A stretch of DNA of 64,000 nucleotides from Streptomyces sp. ISL-98 (GCF_018614055.1 NZ_JAGGPB010000043.1:186001-250000); one strand, 5' to 3'. Positions 26,744 through 34,498 are shown, numbered from the stretch's first letter. Numbers and translations are program-made. Notes: generated from the sequence alone by a model not told the origin.

Positions 26744-26832
26744 GCCGCTATACGCTAGCGACCTGATCAGAGCCCGTATGGGCCGCTATCGGGGCTGCTA
26801 TCGATAGCAGGCCGGTCCGCTATCGATAGCAG
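26744..26832. repeat. GCTATCGATAGC palindrome cluster between traB and the small transfer genes
   Basis: The spacer 26702-26842 holds two near-identical palindromes, CTGCTATCGATAGCAG at 26795-26810 and GCTATCGATAGC at 26819-26830, plus half-copies GCCGCTAT at 26744 and 26783. Candidates are an operator, or the clt locus where TraB-type proteins bind short repeats; in some Streptomyces plasmids clt lies just 3' of traB. Confidence 0.65.
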
Positions 26833-26842
26833 CCCCGGGTGG

Positions 26843-29056
26843 TCAGCTCGCGTCCCGCTTTCGGTTACGTTCCGCTACGACGGTGGTGATGTCGTCGCGC
26901 TTGATTCCGCGCTTGTTGACGAACTTGCCGTCGATGCGGCGCCCGACCTGCCCGGCGGTGATGCCGTAGGGCTTGAGGGCTGCGGTCAGGTGCGCGGTCT
27001 GCTCCTCGCCGCTCATGCGGGCCCAGTCGCCGTAGCGTTCGGGCCGCAGCTCCGCGAGGCGCTCCACGATCGTTTCGTTCCACACCTTGGCCTCACCGGT
27101 GGGCATGACCGCGAGGATGTCGGCCAGCAGGGTGTCTGCGACCTTCTCCTTCTTCGGCGCCTGCGGGTCGGGCAGCGTGCCGGCCGCCGCTCGGGCGGCC
27201 TTTGCGCGCTCGCAGATCTTGTCTGCGGTGGCGTTGTCGATGTAGTAGGAGCGGACGATCTGCGGGTTCGGTCCCGCCCCGACGAGGTAGCCGATGCCCA
27301 TGTCTTCGGCGGTGAACGAGGTGGCTCGGATGCCGTTCTTGTACATCGAGGTACCGAGGACCATGTCGTTCTCGGGCTGGCCCATGACCTGAAGGCAGAA
27401 GCGGATGCCGACGTTGGCGCTGATGGCCTTGGGCAGGCTGTCGGCGTCCGGGCGCTGCGTGCCGAGCAGCAGGATCACCCCGAGTGCGCGGCCGCGCTTG
27501 ATGATGGCGGTGGCCAGCTCGGCGGCCTTCTTGCCGAACTTCTCGTGGGTGAAGACTTCCTGGCACTCGTCGATGGACATGACCAGTGGGTGCAGGCCCA
27601 GCGATTTCTTCGCGGCGAGGGCGGGGGTGACCTTGTTCTCCGGGCAGATGTCCTTGGGCAGCTTGTTGATGACCCGCGCCCGACGGTCGAGTTCGCCGTA
27701 GACGTACTCCATGGCGTCCACGCAGCCCTCCACCGTGGCGTCATCTCCGGGGCCGGAGCCGTAGGAGTGGGAGATGGGCTGGAAGGAGGAGAAGTCGCCG
27801 GTGCCCTTGAACTCCCAGGGATGCAGCTCAGCAGTCGGGTCCATCGCCGCCGCGAGCAGCAGGATGCGCAGAGCGAACGTCTTGCCGCGGCCCGGCATGG
27901 CGCCGGTCAGGAAGTTCCCGTACATCAGGTCGAAGTCGACCTGCCGGCCGCGCGGGTCCGTGCCGTACGGGACGGGCTTGAACAGGGACGTGGTGCCGGT
28001 CTTGAGCAGCGGCCAGGATGGCTGCGGGGCGCGGGCCATGTCCTGGTCTCCTACCCACAGCATCACCCGCCCGGGGTGCTCCCCCGGTACGGGCTCCGGC
28101 CACACACAGCCCAGCGACTTGCGCAGACCCGACGCGAGCCGTTCCCGGCGGTCCAGCACATCGGACACGGTCACCCCGTACGGCAGATCCAGGTCAGCGC
28201 GCCAGCCCTTGCCGTCCCGCTGGATCGGGGCCTTGAACTCGACGGGCTTGCCCTTGGCCGCCTGCTTGTTGATCTCCGCGATACCGAGAGCGGTGAACGC
28301 CCGCGCCACGATGTCCGAGGTCAGGCGCTGCACCTGCGGCAGGTCCACAGCACGCGTGATGACCGGCGCATCCTCGGGCCGCCCCACCTGGCCCAGCGCT
28401 AGCAGCAGGGCACTGATGGAGATGGCCTGAAGCCAGCCGGGGGCCAGCACGTACAGGGCAAGGGCCGCAGCCATGCCGATCAGCGAGGCGAGTACGGCCA
28501 CCAGAGTTCGCAGCCGCACACGCGCGTCTCGCTGCCGGGAGAGCTTGAGGTAGGTGGCGGCGTCTTCCCTCTCCACCATCGCCAGTCGGACCGGCTCGCC
28601 TTCCTTGTCGGCAACCCACCGCAGGCTGCCGCCGATGAACTTGGCTGCCCCGCGCGGCGACAGCAGTGCGAGACGGGCCGCGTAGACCGGGGAGCGGAAG
28701 GCGTGGTAACCGGCCTTGTGGCCGTAGTGTCCGGCCACCCAGCCGGTGGCGGCCTTGAGTTCCGCCGTGGACTTCAGCCACATCGGGATGACCGGTCGGC
28801 GCTTGGCGCTCTTGATCCGGTCCATGAGCCCGGGCCCGACCGGGGCGGGGCCATCGACCATCAATGGGGCCGCCCCTGCACCCGACTGAGCCGGGGCCGG
28901 GCCGGTCGACTCGCTTGCCTCGGGGTCGGTTGACCCGGTACGGGCCGACCGTGCCTTGTCGAGGTCCACCACGTCCGCACCCGAGTCGGTTGCGGCGTCG
29001 GTGGCCATGTCGGCTTCGAGGCGGTTGAACAGTTCGCTTTCGTCGTCGTGATTCAC
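26843..29056 (-). CDS. traB: FtsK/SpoIIIE-type conjugal DNA translocase (TraB/TraSA-like)
   Basis: A 737-residue protein and the main transfer factor of this kind of element: a hexameric membrane pump for double-stranded DNA. An acidic N-terminus (about 100 residues) precedes two membrane segments near residues 185-225 (TLVAVLASLIGMAAALALYV, WLQAISISALLLALG). The FtsK motor follows, with Walker A GAMPGRGKT (about residue 395), Walker B LVMSIDECQEV and the LLLGTQRPDADSLP stretch. The last about 80 residues (GDWARMSGEEQTAHLTAALK and on) resemble the winged helix that reads short DNA repeats. The GTG start has GGAAGGA upstream. Confidence 0.92.
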   Translation of the reverse strand: MNHDDESELFNRLEADMATDAATDSGADVVDLDKARSARTGSTDPEASESTGPAPAQSGAGAAPLMVDGPAPVGPGLMDRIKSAKRRPVIPMWLKSTAELKAATGWVAGHYGHKAGYHAFRSPVYAARLALLSPRGAAKFIGGSLRWVADKEGEPVRLAMVEREDAATYLKLSRQRDARVRLRTLVAVLASLIGMAAALALYVLAPGWLQAISISALLLALGQVGRPEDAPVITRAVDLPQVQRLTSDIVARAFTALGIAEINKQAAKGKPVEFKAPIQRDGKGWRADLDLPYGVTVSDVLDRRERLASGLRKSLGCVWPEPVPGEHPGRVMLWVGDQDMARAPQPSWPLLKTGTTSLFKPVPYGTDPRGRQVDFDLMYGNFLTGAMPGRGKTFALRILLLAAAMDPTAELHPWEFKGTGDFSSFQPISHSYGSGPGDDATVEGCVDAMEYVYGELDRRARVINKLPKDICPENKVTPALAAKKSLGLHPLVMSIDECQEVFTHEKFGKKAAELATAIIKRGRALGVILLLGTQRPDADSLPKAISANVGIRFCLQVMGQPENDMVLGTSMYKNGIRATSFTAEDMGIGYLVGAGPNPQIVRSYYIDNATADKICERAKAARAAAGTLPDPQAPKKEKVADTLLADILAVMPTGEAKVWNETIVERLAELRPERYGDWARMSGEEQTAHLTAALKPYGITAGQVGRRIDGKFVNKRGIKRDDITTVVAERNRKRDAS

Positions 29057-29092
29057 TGCTGATTCCTTCCGGAAACGGAGGGGTTGGAAGGG

Positions 29093-29128
29093 GCCCGGAC
29101 GGCGCTTTGGTAGGCCGACCGTCCGGGC
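29093..29128 (-). terminator. Hairpin upstream of traB
   Basis: A perfect 10-bp stem (GCCCGGACGG at 29093-29102, complement at 29119-29128, 16-nt loop) lies between the 29153 gene and the traB start. On the minus strand it precedes traB, so it may reduce read-through into traB and adjust its level. Confidence 0.55.
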
Positions 29129-29152
29129 TCTGCTGAGCGAAGTTGTGCAGGG

Positions 29153-29395
29153 TTACGCGGTGGGTCGGGGCAGGGCGCGGCAGTTCTCGGAGTGGGCCTG
29201 AGCCCATTTCTTCAGGTCGTTGCTCACGCCGATTGCGTTGAAGTTGGTCGCCTCGCAGCCCCGGCAGGTGGCCGCGTGGCGGTGCGGCAGGCTCTGGCTC
29301 GGCTGGGGAATGACATCGACGGTGGCGCCGACGATGGTCAGGAACCGGAACAGCACCTCAGCGGGCCAAGCAGTCTCGATGGTCTGGCTGGTCAC
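29153..29395 (-). CDS. Hypothetical element protein
   Basis: An 80-residue protein from GTG 29395 with GGAG upstream. It has a Cys pair region (ATCRGCEATNF) and His-rich stretch (SLPHRHAATCRGC), perhaps a small metal-binding site. No family is recognised. It lies between the RRQRL-type gene and traB in the transfer operon. Confidence 0.6.
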   Translation of the reverse strand: MTSQTIETAWPAEVLFRFLTIVGATVDVIPQPSQSLPHRHAATCRGCEATNFNAIGVSNDLKKWAQAHSENCRALPRPTA

Positions 29396-29428
29396 AGCGG
29401 TTCTCCTGCTGTCGATGGGGTGGGTTGG

Positions 29429-29818
29429 TCAGGCGGCGACATGGGGTGCGTCGGCGCAGGTGGTGCACCTGCCGAGTGAGGTCGGGATGCGGTATCCGGC
29501 GTCCCGCCGGCACTCGGGGCAGACCCGCTGGGCGGCGTTCGCTTTGGCGAGCGCCGCCCACTTCGCGGGGGTCATCGGCCGCACGGGTTTGGCGTGGTCG
29601 ATGCGGTAGAGGTAGGCGACGCGGATGGGGCTGCGGCCCTTGCGCCAGTAGCGGCGCGAGTACCACAGGACCTGAGCGGCGACGTCCTGCCCGCCCGGGC
29701 GCAAGCCGCGGGCTCGAAGCTGACGGCGCGTCGCGTAGTCCTCCGGAGCCAGCCGCCAACCGAACGTCGGGATGCCGTACCGGGTGCCGTCCGGATCGTG
29801 AAGACGGCTGGTCATCAC
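29429..29818 (-). CDS. RRQRL-type zinc-binding protein
   Basis: A 129-residue basic protein with the motif RRQLRARGLRPGGQDVAAQVLW (about residues 31-52, cited in part) and two cysteine pairs, CPECRRDAGYR and CTTC near the C-terminus, which fit a zinc ribbon. It resembles the RRQRL motif zinc-binding proteins common on Streptomyces mobile elements; their function is not known. Its start (GTG 29818, or ATG 29815) overlaps the stop of the Spd-like gene. Confidence 0.7.
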   Translation of the reverse strand: MMTSRLHDPDGTRYGIPTFGWRLAPEDYATRRQLRARGLRPGGQDVAAQVLWYSRRYWRKGRSPIRVAYLYRIDHAKPVRPMTPAKWAALAKANAAQRVCPECRRDAGYRIPTSLGRCTTCADAPHVAA

Positions 29819-30924
29819 GCGGCCGTCGCCTCAGTGCCGCCGCCCTCGGCGCGCTCTTGCTTGAGCGTGTCGCGGAGCATGCGGCCGTTGGCGGACGACG
29901 TACGGACCGCCTTACGGATCGCGTCGGCCGTCAGCTCGGCATCCGACCAGTCGGCCGTAACCTCACGGGCCTCGCTCAGCAGTTGGTCGGCGGTCCGGGT
30001 CGGTCGGGGCGTGCGGGCCGACTCGGGTACCCGACCGGTCGCCCGACGCGGCGTATGAGCCACGGCGGCGACCGCCTTCACCGGAGCCGACTCAGTCGGC
30101 CTTACGACCGCTACCGGCTCGCCCGACTCGACAGCGGCCGGAGCCGGGGCAACCGGCTCCACGTCGGCCGACTGGAGCGCGGGCACCTCCCGCACGGCGG
30201 GCACCGGTTCGGGGGCCGACTCATGCAGGTCAGACACCAACCGATTTATGGCGATGTCTGCCGTTTCATCCTGGTGCGGGTCGGGGGCGGTGAACATGGC
30301 CGCCAGGGCGGCGTCCGCGCCGCTGGTGACGCGTTCGCGCTGGATGTCCAGCAGGCGCACACCCAACGACGCGTCGCCCAACCCGACCTTCCGGGCGAGC
30401 TTCCAGGACGTGCGGTCCGACGATTTCCGTACTCGTGCTTGCGGGTGGTTCGCCGCTCGGGCGCGGTGGTAGGCCAGCGCCCTGACCACAGCGGCGGCCT
30501 TGGCTTCGGCCTCGATGTCGCGCCCGTCCTGGTGGACCACGATGCGGCGGGCCAGGAAGGCCATGCCTTCCGCCGACACGCACATGCCCATCGGCGTCAC
30601 CGCGTAGATGACGGTGCGGCCCGGGTCGTCGGCTGCCGTCGCGGCCATCGCTGAGGCGGCGGCGGGAAGAGCCCACAGGCCCAGTCGGATGATGGCCGGG
30701 GAGGACTGTCCCAGCATGGTCAGCCCGAGCAGCACGAGCGCCAGGACGGCTGTCGCGCCCTCACCGGCCGCGACCGCTCCGAGCGCCGTGCCCTTGCCGT
30801 AGGCGTGGCTGATGTTGCTGTACGTTCCCGCGCCACCGGCGACACCGGTGGCGAGCATGGGCACGAACGCAGCCGTCAGGACGACCTTCTGCGCTGTTGT
30901 CAGTGACTTTCGGTTGGTCATCAC
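29815..30924 (-). CDS. Spd-like membrane protein (DUF2637 type)
   Basis: A 369-residue protein. Four hydrophobic segments in the first about 125 residues (VVLTAAFVPMLATGVAGG, ATAVLALVLLGLTMLG, LGLWALPAAASAMAATAA, VIYAVTPMGMCVSAEGMAFL) match the DUF2637/SpdB arrangement. A basic helical segment (VRALAYHRARAANHPQAR) and a long Pro/Ala/Val-rich linker follow, ending in a predicted DNA-binding-like helix pair (DAELTADAIRKAVRTSSANG). Spd proteins spread the transferred DNA between mycelial compartments. The start overlaps the GGDEF gene stop. Confidence 0.8.
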   Translation of the reverse strand: MMTNRKSLTTAQKVVLTAAFVPMLATGVAGGAGTYSNISHAYGKGTALGAVAAGEGATAVLALVLLGLTMLGQSSPAIIRLGLWALPAAASAMAATAADDPGRTVIYAVTPMGMCVSAEGMAFLARRIVVHQDGRDIEAEAKAAAVVRALAYHRARAANHPQARVRKSSDRTSWKLARKVGLGDASLGVRLLDIQRERVTSGADAALAAMFTAPDPHQDETADIAINRLVSDLHESAPEPVPAVREVPALQSADVEPVAPAPAAVESGEPVAVVRPTESAPVKAVAAVAHTPRRATGRVPESARTPRPTRTADQLLSEAREVTADWSDAELTADAIRKAVRTSSANGRMLRDTLKQERAEGGGTEATAA

Positions 30925-31562
30925 GCCACCCCCCAGCCGGCGCCCGGGCGGCCCGCGCGGCGGCCGTTGACCGTCTCGCGTACCGGGGTCAGGCCCTCAG
31001 CGACGTACCAGCCGCCTCCGGCTTCCTTCGCCACGTACATCGCCTCATCCGCCCGGCGCATGAGCGCGGGCAGAGTGCCGGCCAAGTCACCGTCGTCGCG
31101 GATGGCGCCGAGAGAAGCGCCCAGCTCCACCCGCTGTCCGTCGAAGGTGAACGGCTCGCACAGCGTCTCGTGCAGGTCCTCCAGAGCCGACTGCAGATCC
31201 ACGTGGTGCGCGGCCGTGATCACAGCGGCGAACTCGTCCCCGCCCAGCCGTGCCGCGCATCCACCCATGCGGATCGCCCAGTCGTTCAGGCGGGCGGCGA
31301 CGATGACCAGCCCGACATCCCCGGCCGCGTGGCCGTGGGTGTCGTTCAGGGCCTTGAAGCCGTCGAGGTCGATGACCACCACGGACGTGAGGCCCTTGCG
31401 CAGGTCGCGCCCGGCGCGGGCCTCGAACGCCTCACGGCACATCAGGTTCGTCAGCGGGTCGCGGCGCGCGGCCTCGATCCGGCGCCGCAGCCGCAGGCTG
31501 TGCAGTGACCATCCGGCCGCGAGCGGGAGGGCGACGGACAGGGCCGCCATGCTCTGGCTCAT
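30921..31562 (-). CDS. GGDEF-domain protein (predicted diguanylate cyclase)
   Basis: A 213-residue protein with a short N-terminal hydrophobic segment (ALSVALPLAAGW) and a complete GGDEF domain: RRDPLTNLMCREAFEARA, metal-binding VVVIDLDGFKALNDTHGH, and active-site RLGGDEFAAV (about residue 105). The product-inhibition I-site, expected as RxxD just upstream, reads RMGG, so feedback control is probably absent. c-di-GMP steers sporulation in Streptomyces through BldD and RsiG-WhiG. Both ends overlap neighbouring genes by four bases, so it is part of the transfer operon. Confidence 0.9.
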   Translation of the reverse strand: MSQSMAALSVALPLAAGWSLHSLRLRRRIEAARRDPLTNLMCREAFEARAGRDLRKGLTSVVVIDLDGFKALNDTHGHAAGDVGLVIVAARLNDWAIRMGGCAARLGGDEFAAVITAAHHVDLQSALEDLHETLCEPFTFDGQRVELGASLGAIRDDGDLAGTLPALMRRADEAMYVAKEAGGGWYVAEGLTPVRETVNGRRAGRPGAGWGVA

Positions 31563-31879
31563 GCCGCCACCTCCCCGGCCTGGGCGGAACGGCCTGCGGC
31601 GCGGGCCGCGCGCAGGAACGGCACCGTGCGGGTCAGCGCGTCCGCGTACAGCGCGTCCCACGCCGCGACCTCATCCCCGGCCTCCCCCTGCGCGGCCAGT
31701 TCCGCGATCACCTCGCGGGCCACCGCCTCACGGGCCGCCCGATCCTCGGGCGACTCCGGGGTGAGCGGGCCACGGAACAAGTCGCGGTCCAGACCCAGCG
31801 GCAGCTCGTCGAAGCCGACTGCCAGTTCCTTGAACTTGATGTCGTTCAGCACGTGATGGTTGCCGATGTAGCTACGCAT
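31559..31879 (-). CDS. Hypothetical protein heading the transfer operon
   Basis: A 106-residue soluble protein (MRSYIGNHHVLNDIKFKELA, then an Ala/Glu-rich helical second half). No motif is recognised. The ATG at 31879 has GGAGA upstream; it is the first gene after the long leader that begins near 32513. Its stop overlaps the GGDEF gene start. Confidence 0.68.
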   Translation of the reverse strand: MRSYIGNHHVLNDIKFKELAVGFDELPLGLDRDLFRGPLTPESPEDRAAREAVAREVIAELAAQGEAGDEVAAWDALYADALTRTVPFLRAARAAGRSAQAGEVAA

Positions 31880-31895
31880 GCGGATCTCTCCTGAA

Positions 31896-31957
31896 GCGAA
31901 GGGACGGAGGAACCGGGCGCGGTCGCGGTCTTGGAGAGAGGCGACCAACCCGGCACA
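31896..31957. repeat. Second copy of the GGTCGC hairpin block
   Basis: The sequence from GCGAAGGGACGGAGG to the GGCGACC arm repeats, with changes, the block at about 24998-25060. Both copies lie directly upstream of a minus-strand ribosome site and can form a GGTCGC/GCGACC hairpin. Confidence 0.65.
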
Positions 31958-31980
31958 GAGCCTGTTCCGGCTCCCCTCAG

Positions 31981-32005
31981 CCCCGCCCGTACGAGACGGG
32001 CGGGG
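31981..32005 (-). terminator. Leader hairpin
   Basis: CCCCGCCCGT and its exact complement form a 10-bp stem with loop ACGAG. On the minus strand it lies about 100 bases before the first gene of the operon, so it would end transcription in the leader unless the polymerase is modified. Confidence 0.6.
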
Positions 32006-32410
32006 GAGGCAACTGGCCGCAGATCAAGCGCTGCGGACGCTGGCTAAGCCGCGCGAGAAGCATCGGACGTACTCCGGGACTTCCTCGCGCAACGGGTCAT
32101 GCGGTGACGCTGTGGGCATGGCTGCCGGTGCCGGTCCAGCACGGGCAGCGCCTGCGTATGTAAGCGGGCCATGACGATCTCCGATCACGGAGAAGGGAAC
32201 GCGAGAGCTTCACCGGCGCCGTGGCCATGGCATTCCGGTCCCGAGCCTCGCTGTATCGGGGCGCCCTATTCGCACTGCTCGGCGCCAGCAGAACGACCGC
32301 AAGCCGACCGGACCCCTCACGGGGCTCCAGCACCGGCATCAACCACGGCCGTCGACGGTCATCACCCGGCCGCCGCGGGGACGGGGAGCCACCCCCGTCG
32401 AATCCATTCG

Positions 32411-32430
32411 TCCACTGTTCAGTTCTCAAG
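32411..32430 (-). promoter_or_regulatory. rRNA-spacer-like leader segment
   Basis: Read on the minus strand the bases are CTTGAGAACTGAACAGTGGA. From memory this matches a conserved piece of the Streptomyces 16S-23S rRNA spacer, just before 23S. It lies about 80-100 nt into the operon transcript. A Nus-factor antitermination role is possible but inferred. Confidence 0.45.
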
Positions 32431-32505
32431 GAACAAGCCCTCCCAGCCCGTCGGCGAGCGACAGCGTCGCCTTCCCGGTTCTTCCGGCTGGTGCAGGCAC
32501 CGTGT

Positions 32506-32536
32506 GATGCAGTACCTCTATTACAGGTACTGCATC
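32506..32536. promoter_or_regulatory. Inverted-repeat operator over the operon promoter
   Basis: GATGCAGTACCT (32506-32517) and its exact complement (32525-32536) are separated by 7 bases. The centre covers the -10 box of the minus-strand promoter, so a dimeric repressor bound here would block it. The 12-bp half-sites suit an HTH or GntR-type dimer. Confidence 0.7.
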
Positions 32537-32548
32537 GACTTGCGTCAA
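32520..32548 (-). promoter_or_regulatory. Consensus promoter of the replication-transfer operon
   Basis: On the minus strand -35 TTGACG (32548-32543) and -10 TGTAAT (32525-32520) are 17 bp apart, five of six matches to consensus in each box. Transcription would start near 32513 and run leftward into the gene at 31879 and beyond. Confidence 0.75.
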
Positions 32549-32703
32549 GTAGCACGGCCGAACTTCGTGGCTTCTAGCCGGGGACTTCCTGGCGCACCAT
32601 CAGAATCAGTGCAGGTGGGGGGCGTTGGTTACCCCATCCATGGACAGCTCAGGTTGATCTGGCTACCGTCAAGAGCTCCCTAGACGTCCCATCGGGGGTG
32701 GAG

Positions 32704-33462
32704 ATGTCCAACGAGCGTTTGCGTTCAGCTCTCTTGGCACAGGGCATGACGGTGCAAGATCTCGCTGACTCGATCGAGGTGAACCCGAAGACAGTCGAGC
32801 GCTGGATCACGCAGGGCAAGGTGCCGTACCGGCGCCATCAGTACGCCACTGCGGCGCTGCTCAAGGTCGACGTGACCACGCTGTGGAGCGATTCCCGTGC
32901 CGTCGACAGCGCCACGGACCTGAGCAAGGCGGAGATCGTCACCATCTATCCGCACCGTCACATGGTGCCTGCGGGCCTGTGGCGCGAGCTGTACGCGCGT
33001 GCAGAAAGGCACCTCGACGTTCTCGTCTACTCCGGACTATGGCTGTCCGAGGACCCGCTGTTCCACGACCTCCTCAAGGCGAAGGTGGAGCGGAACACCC
33101 AGGTGCGCATCCTCCTGGGAGACCCCGATTGCCCTGCGGTTAAGCAGCGAGGCATCGACGAAGGGCACCGAATCATGGACGGGAAGATTCGCAACGCCTT
33201 GATGAACTACCGCCCGCTCTTCGCGAGCCACCCGGACATCGGCTTCCGGCTGCACGATGCCACGCTCTACAACTCCCTTTTCCGGGCAGATGACGAGATG
33301 TTGGTGAACACCCACGTCTACGGCATCGGCGCCTACATGGCCCCGGTGTTCCATCTGCGACGTCTCCCCGGCGGGGGGCTGTTCGACACGTACGCGAATA
33401 GCATCGAGCAGACCTGGGGCGGAGCACGCCAGGTGACAGATCACGACATCAAGGGAGCCTGA
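32704..33462 (+). CDS. XRE-family regulator with a DUF5919-like C-terminal domain
   Basis: A 252-residue regulator. The helix-turn-helix is N-terminal (LRSALLAQGMTVQDLADSIE, then VNPKTVERWITQGK, about residues 4-38). The rest (IVTIYPHRHMVPAGLWRELY through DDEMLVNTHVYGIGAYMAP) resembles the DUF5919 or PLD-like part of many Streptomyces mobile-element regulators. ATG 32704 is preferred; GTG 32698 is possible. It is divergent from the transfer operon and a good candidate for the repressor at 32506-32536. The Nudix gene starts 2 bases after its stop. Confidence 0.78.
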   Translation: MSNERLRSALLAQGMTVQDLADSIEVNPKTVERWITQGKVPYRRHQYATAALLKVDVTTLWSDSRAVDSATDLSKAEIVTIYPHRHMVPAGLWRELYARAERHLDVLVYSGLWLSEDPLFHDLLKAKVERNTQVRILLGDPDCPAVKQRGIDEGHRIMDGKIRNALMNYRPLFASHPDIGFRLHDATLYNSLFRADDEMLVNTHVYGIGAYMAPVFHLRRLPGGGLFDTYANSIEQTWGGARQVTDHDIKGA

Positions 33463-33464
33463 AC

Positions 33465-33938
33465 ATGGGACGCATCGACTACCTTCACGACCCCGACGCT
33501 CCGCCGGCCAATTCCGTCGTGCCGTCCGTTGTGGCGTTCGTGCAGAACGACGCGGGACAAGTGCTGATGATCAAGCGCTCCGACAACGGCCGGTGGGCAC
33601 TGCCGGGAGGTGGCCATGATGTTGGCGAGTCCATCAGCGACACCGTGATTCGCGAGGTCTGGGAAGAGACCGGGATCAAGGCGGAAGTCATCGACATGTC
33701 GGGGATCTACACCGACCCCGGCCACGTGATGCTGTACGACGACGGCGAGGCCCGGCAGCAGTTCAGCATCTGCTTTCGCGCGCGACCGGTCGGTGGTGAT
33801 GTTCGTACTAGTGACGAGACGACACAGGTCCGCTGGGTCGACCCAGCGGACCTGCCAGAGTTCGACATCCACCCGACCATGCGACTCAGGATTGAGCACG
33901 CGATGGACGGGACGCGGACGGTGCCCTACATCGGTTGA
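33465..33938 (+). CDS. NUDIX hydrolase, possible Pif-type immunity factor
   Basis: A 157-residue Nudix protein with a full box GGHDVGESISDTVIREVW followed by EETGI (about residues 49-71). The start has AAGGGAG upstream and lies 2 bases after the XRE stop, so the two are one unit. In pSAM2 the immunity factor Pif carries a Nudix signature and blocks redundant transfer between element carriers; the same job is suggested by context but not shown. Its last 13 bases overlap the convergent HD gene. Confidence 0.83.
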   Translation: MGRIDYLHDPDAPPANSVVPSVVAFVQNDAGQVLMIKRSDNGRWALPGGGHDVGESISDTVIREVWEETGIKAEVIDMSGIYTDPGHVMLYDDGEARQQFSICFRARPVGGDVRTSDETTQVRWVDPADLPEFDIHPTMRLRIEHAMDGTRTVPYIG

Positions 33939-34498
33939 CGCTGGGCGGTAGCGAGCCGTTCGAGGACCCGTGCCGTGCTCGCCAGAATCTCAGGTTCGGC
34001 GCGACGGATGAACGTGCCGATCAGGCTGTCCGGCCCGTAACGCCCGGTGATCTCGTTCACCCGGTCCACCGGATTCGTAGGGTTGCCATCCGGCGTGGTG
34101 TTCATGTCGCAGTAGCAGAGCGCGTCATTCAGATGAGAGTGCTCCCTGGGGAACTCGTCCTCCAGCTCCTCGCGCAGTCCGCGCGCCTCCGCTTCCATCC
34201 AGGCACACGAGTGGTGCGCCACGAGTCGTACGACGCGCTCGTCAGCGTGGACCGTGTCTCGGAGGTGCCGCGCGCCATCCAGCGGGTGAAAGCCGGTCTT
34301 GGCGAGGTCCGGCGAGTAGCCGATGTCATGGAGCACTGCGGCAGCCTCCATCAGCTCGGCGTCCGCGCCGAGGATCGGGGCGAGAGTTCGGGCTCGCTCC
34401 GCTACCCCCAGCGAGTGCTTCCACCTACGGGGGAGCGGCTTAGCCAGCAGCGACTCAGCGAGGGGGTAGGCCCACTCGGTCAAGCTCGTGGTGCTCAC
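33926..34498 (-). CDS. HD-domain phosphohydrolase-like protein
   Basis: A 190-residue protein with the metal ligands of an HD domain: RRWKHSLGVAERA (first His), AAVLHDIGYSPDL (HD pair) and VRLVAHHSCAW (later His), then a Asp-rich segment ALCYCDMNTTPDG. Likely a nucleotide or phosphate hydrolase of unknown substrate. Such HD proteins accompany GntR and Nudix genes on many Streptomyces AICEs. The GTG start overlaps the GntR gene stop. Confidence 0.8.
   Translation of the reverse strand: MSTTSLTEWAYPLAESLLAKPLPRRWKHSLGVAERARTLAPILGADAELMEAAAVLHDIGYSPDLAKTGFHPLDGARHLRDTVHADERVVRLVAHHSCAWMEAEARGLREELEDEFPREHSHLNDALCYCDMNTTPDGNPTNPVDRVNEITGRYGPDSLIGTFIRRAEPEILASTARVLERLATAQRQPM

Larger units (their letters stand above)
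31880..32703. other. Gene-free leader and divergent promoter region
   Basis: No gene is supported in 824 bases. They hold, from right to left, the promoter and operator of the minus-strand operon (32506-32548), a rRNA-spacer-like segment (32411-32430), a small hairpin (32178-32193), a strong hairpin (31981-32005) and the duplicated hairpin block (31896-31957). The right 150 bases must also hold the promoter of the XRE gene, which was not clearly identified. Confidence 0.6.

Noticed and set aside
30921-31661. Longer GGDEF protein starting at 31661
   Set aside because: ATG 31562 has GGAGG at good spacing and overlaps the previous stop by four bases; the extra residues are Arg/Gly-rich and antisense-like.
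32171-32683. A plus-strand gene upstream of the XRE regulator
   Set aside because: It crosses the promoter-operator and leader hairpins, and the translation is low-complexity.
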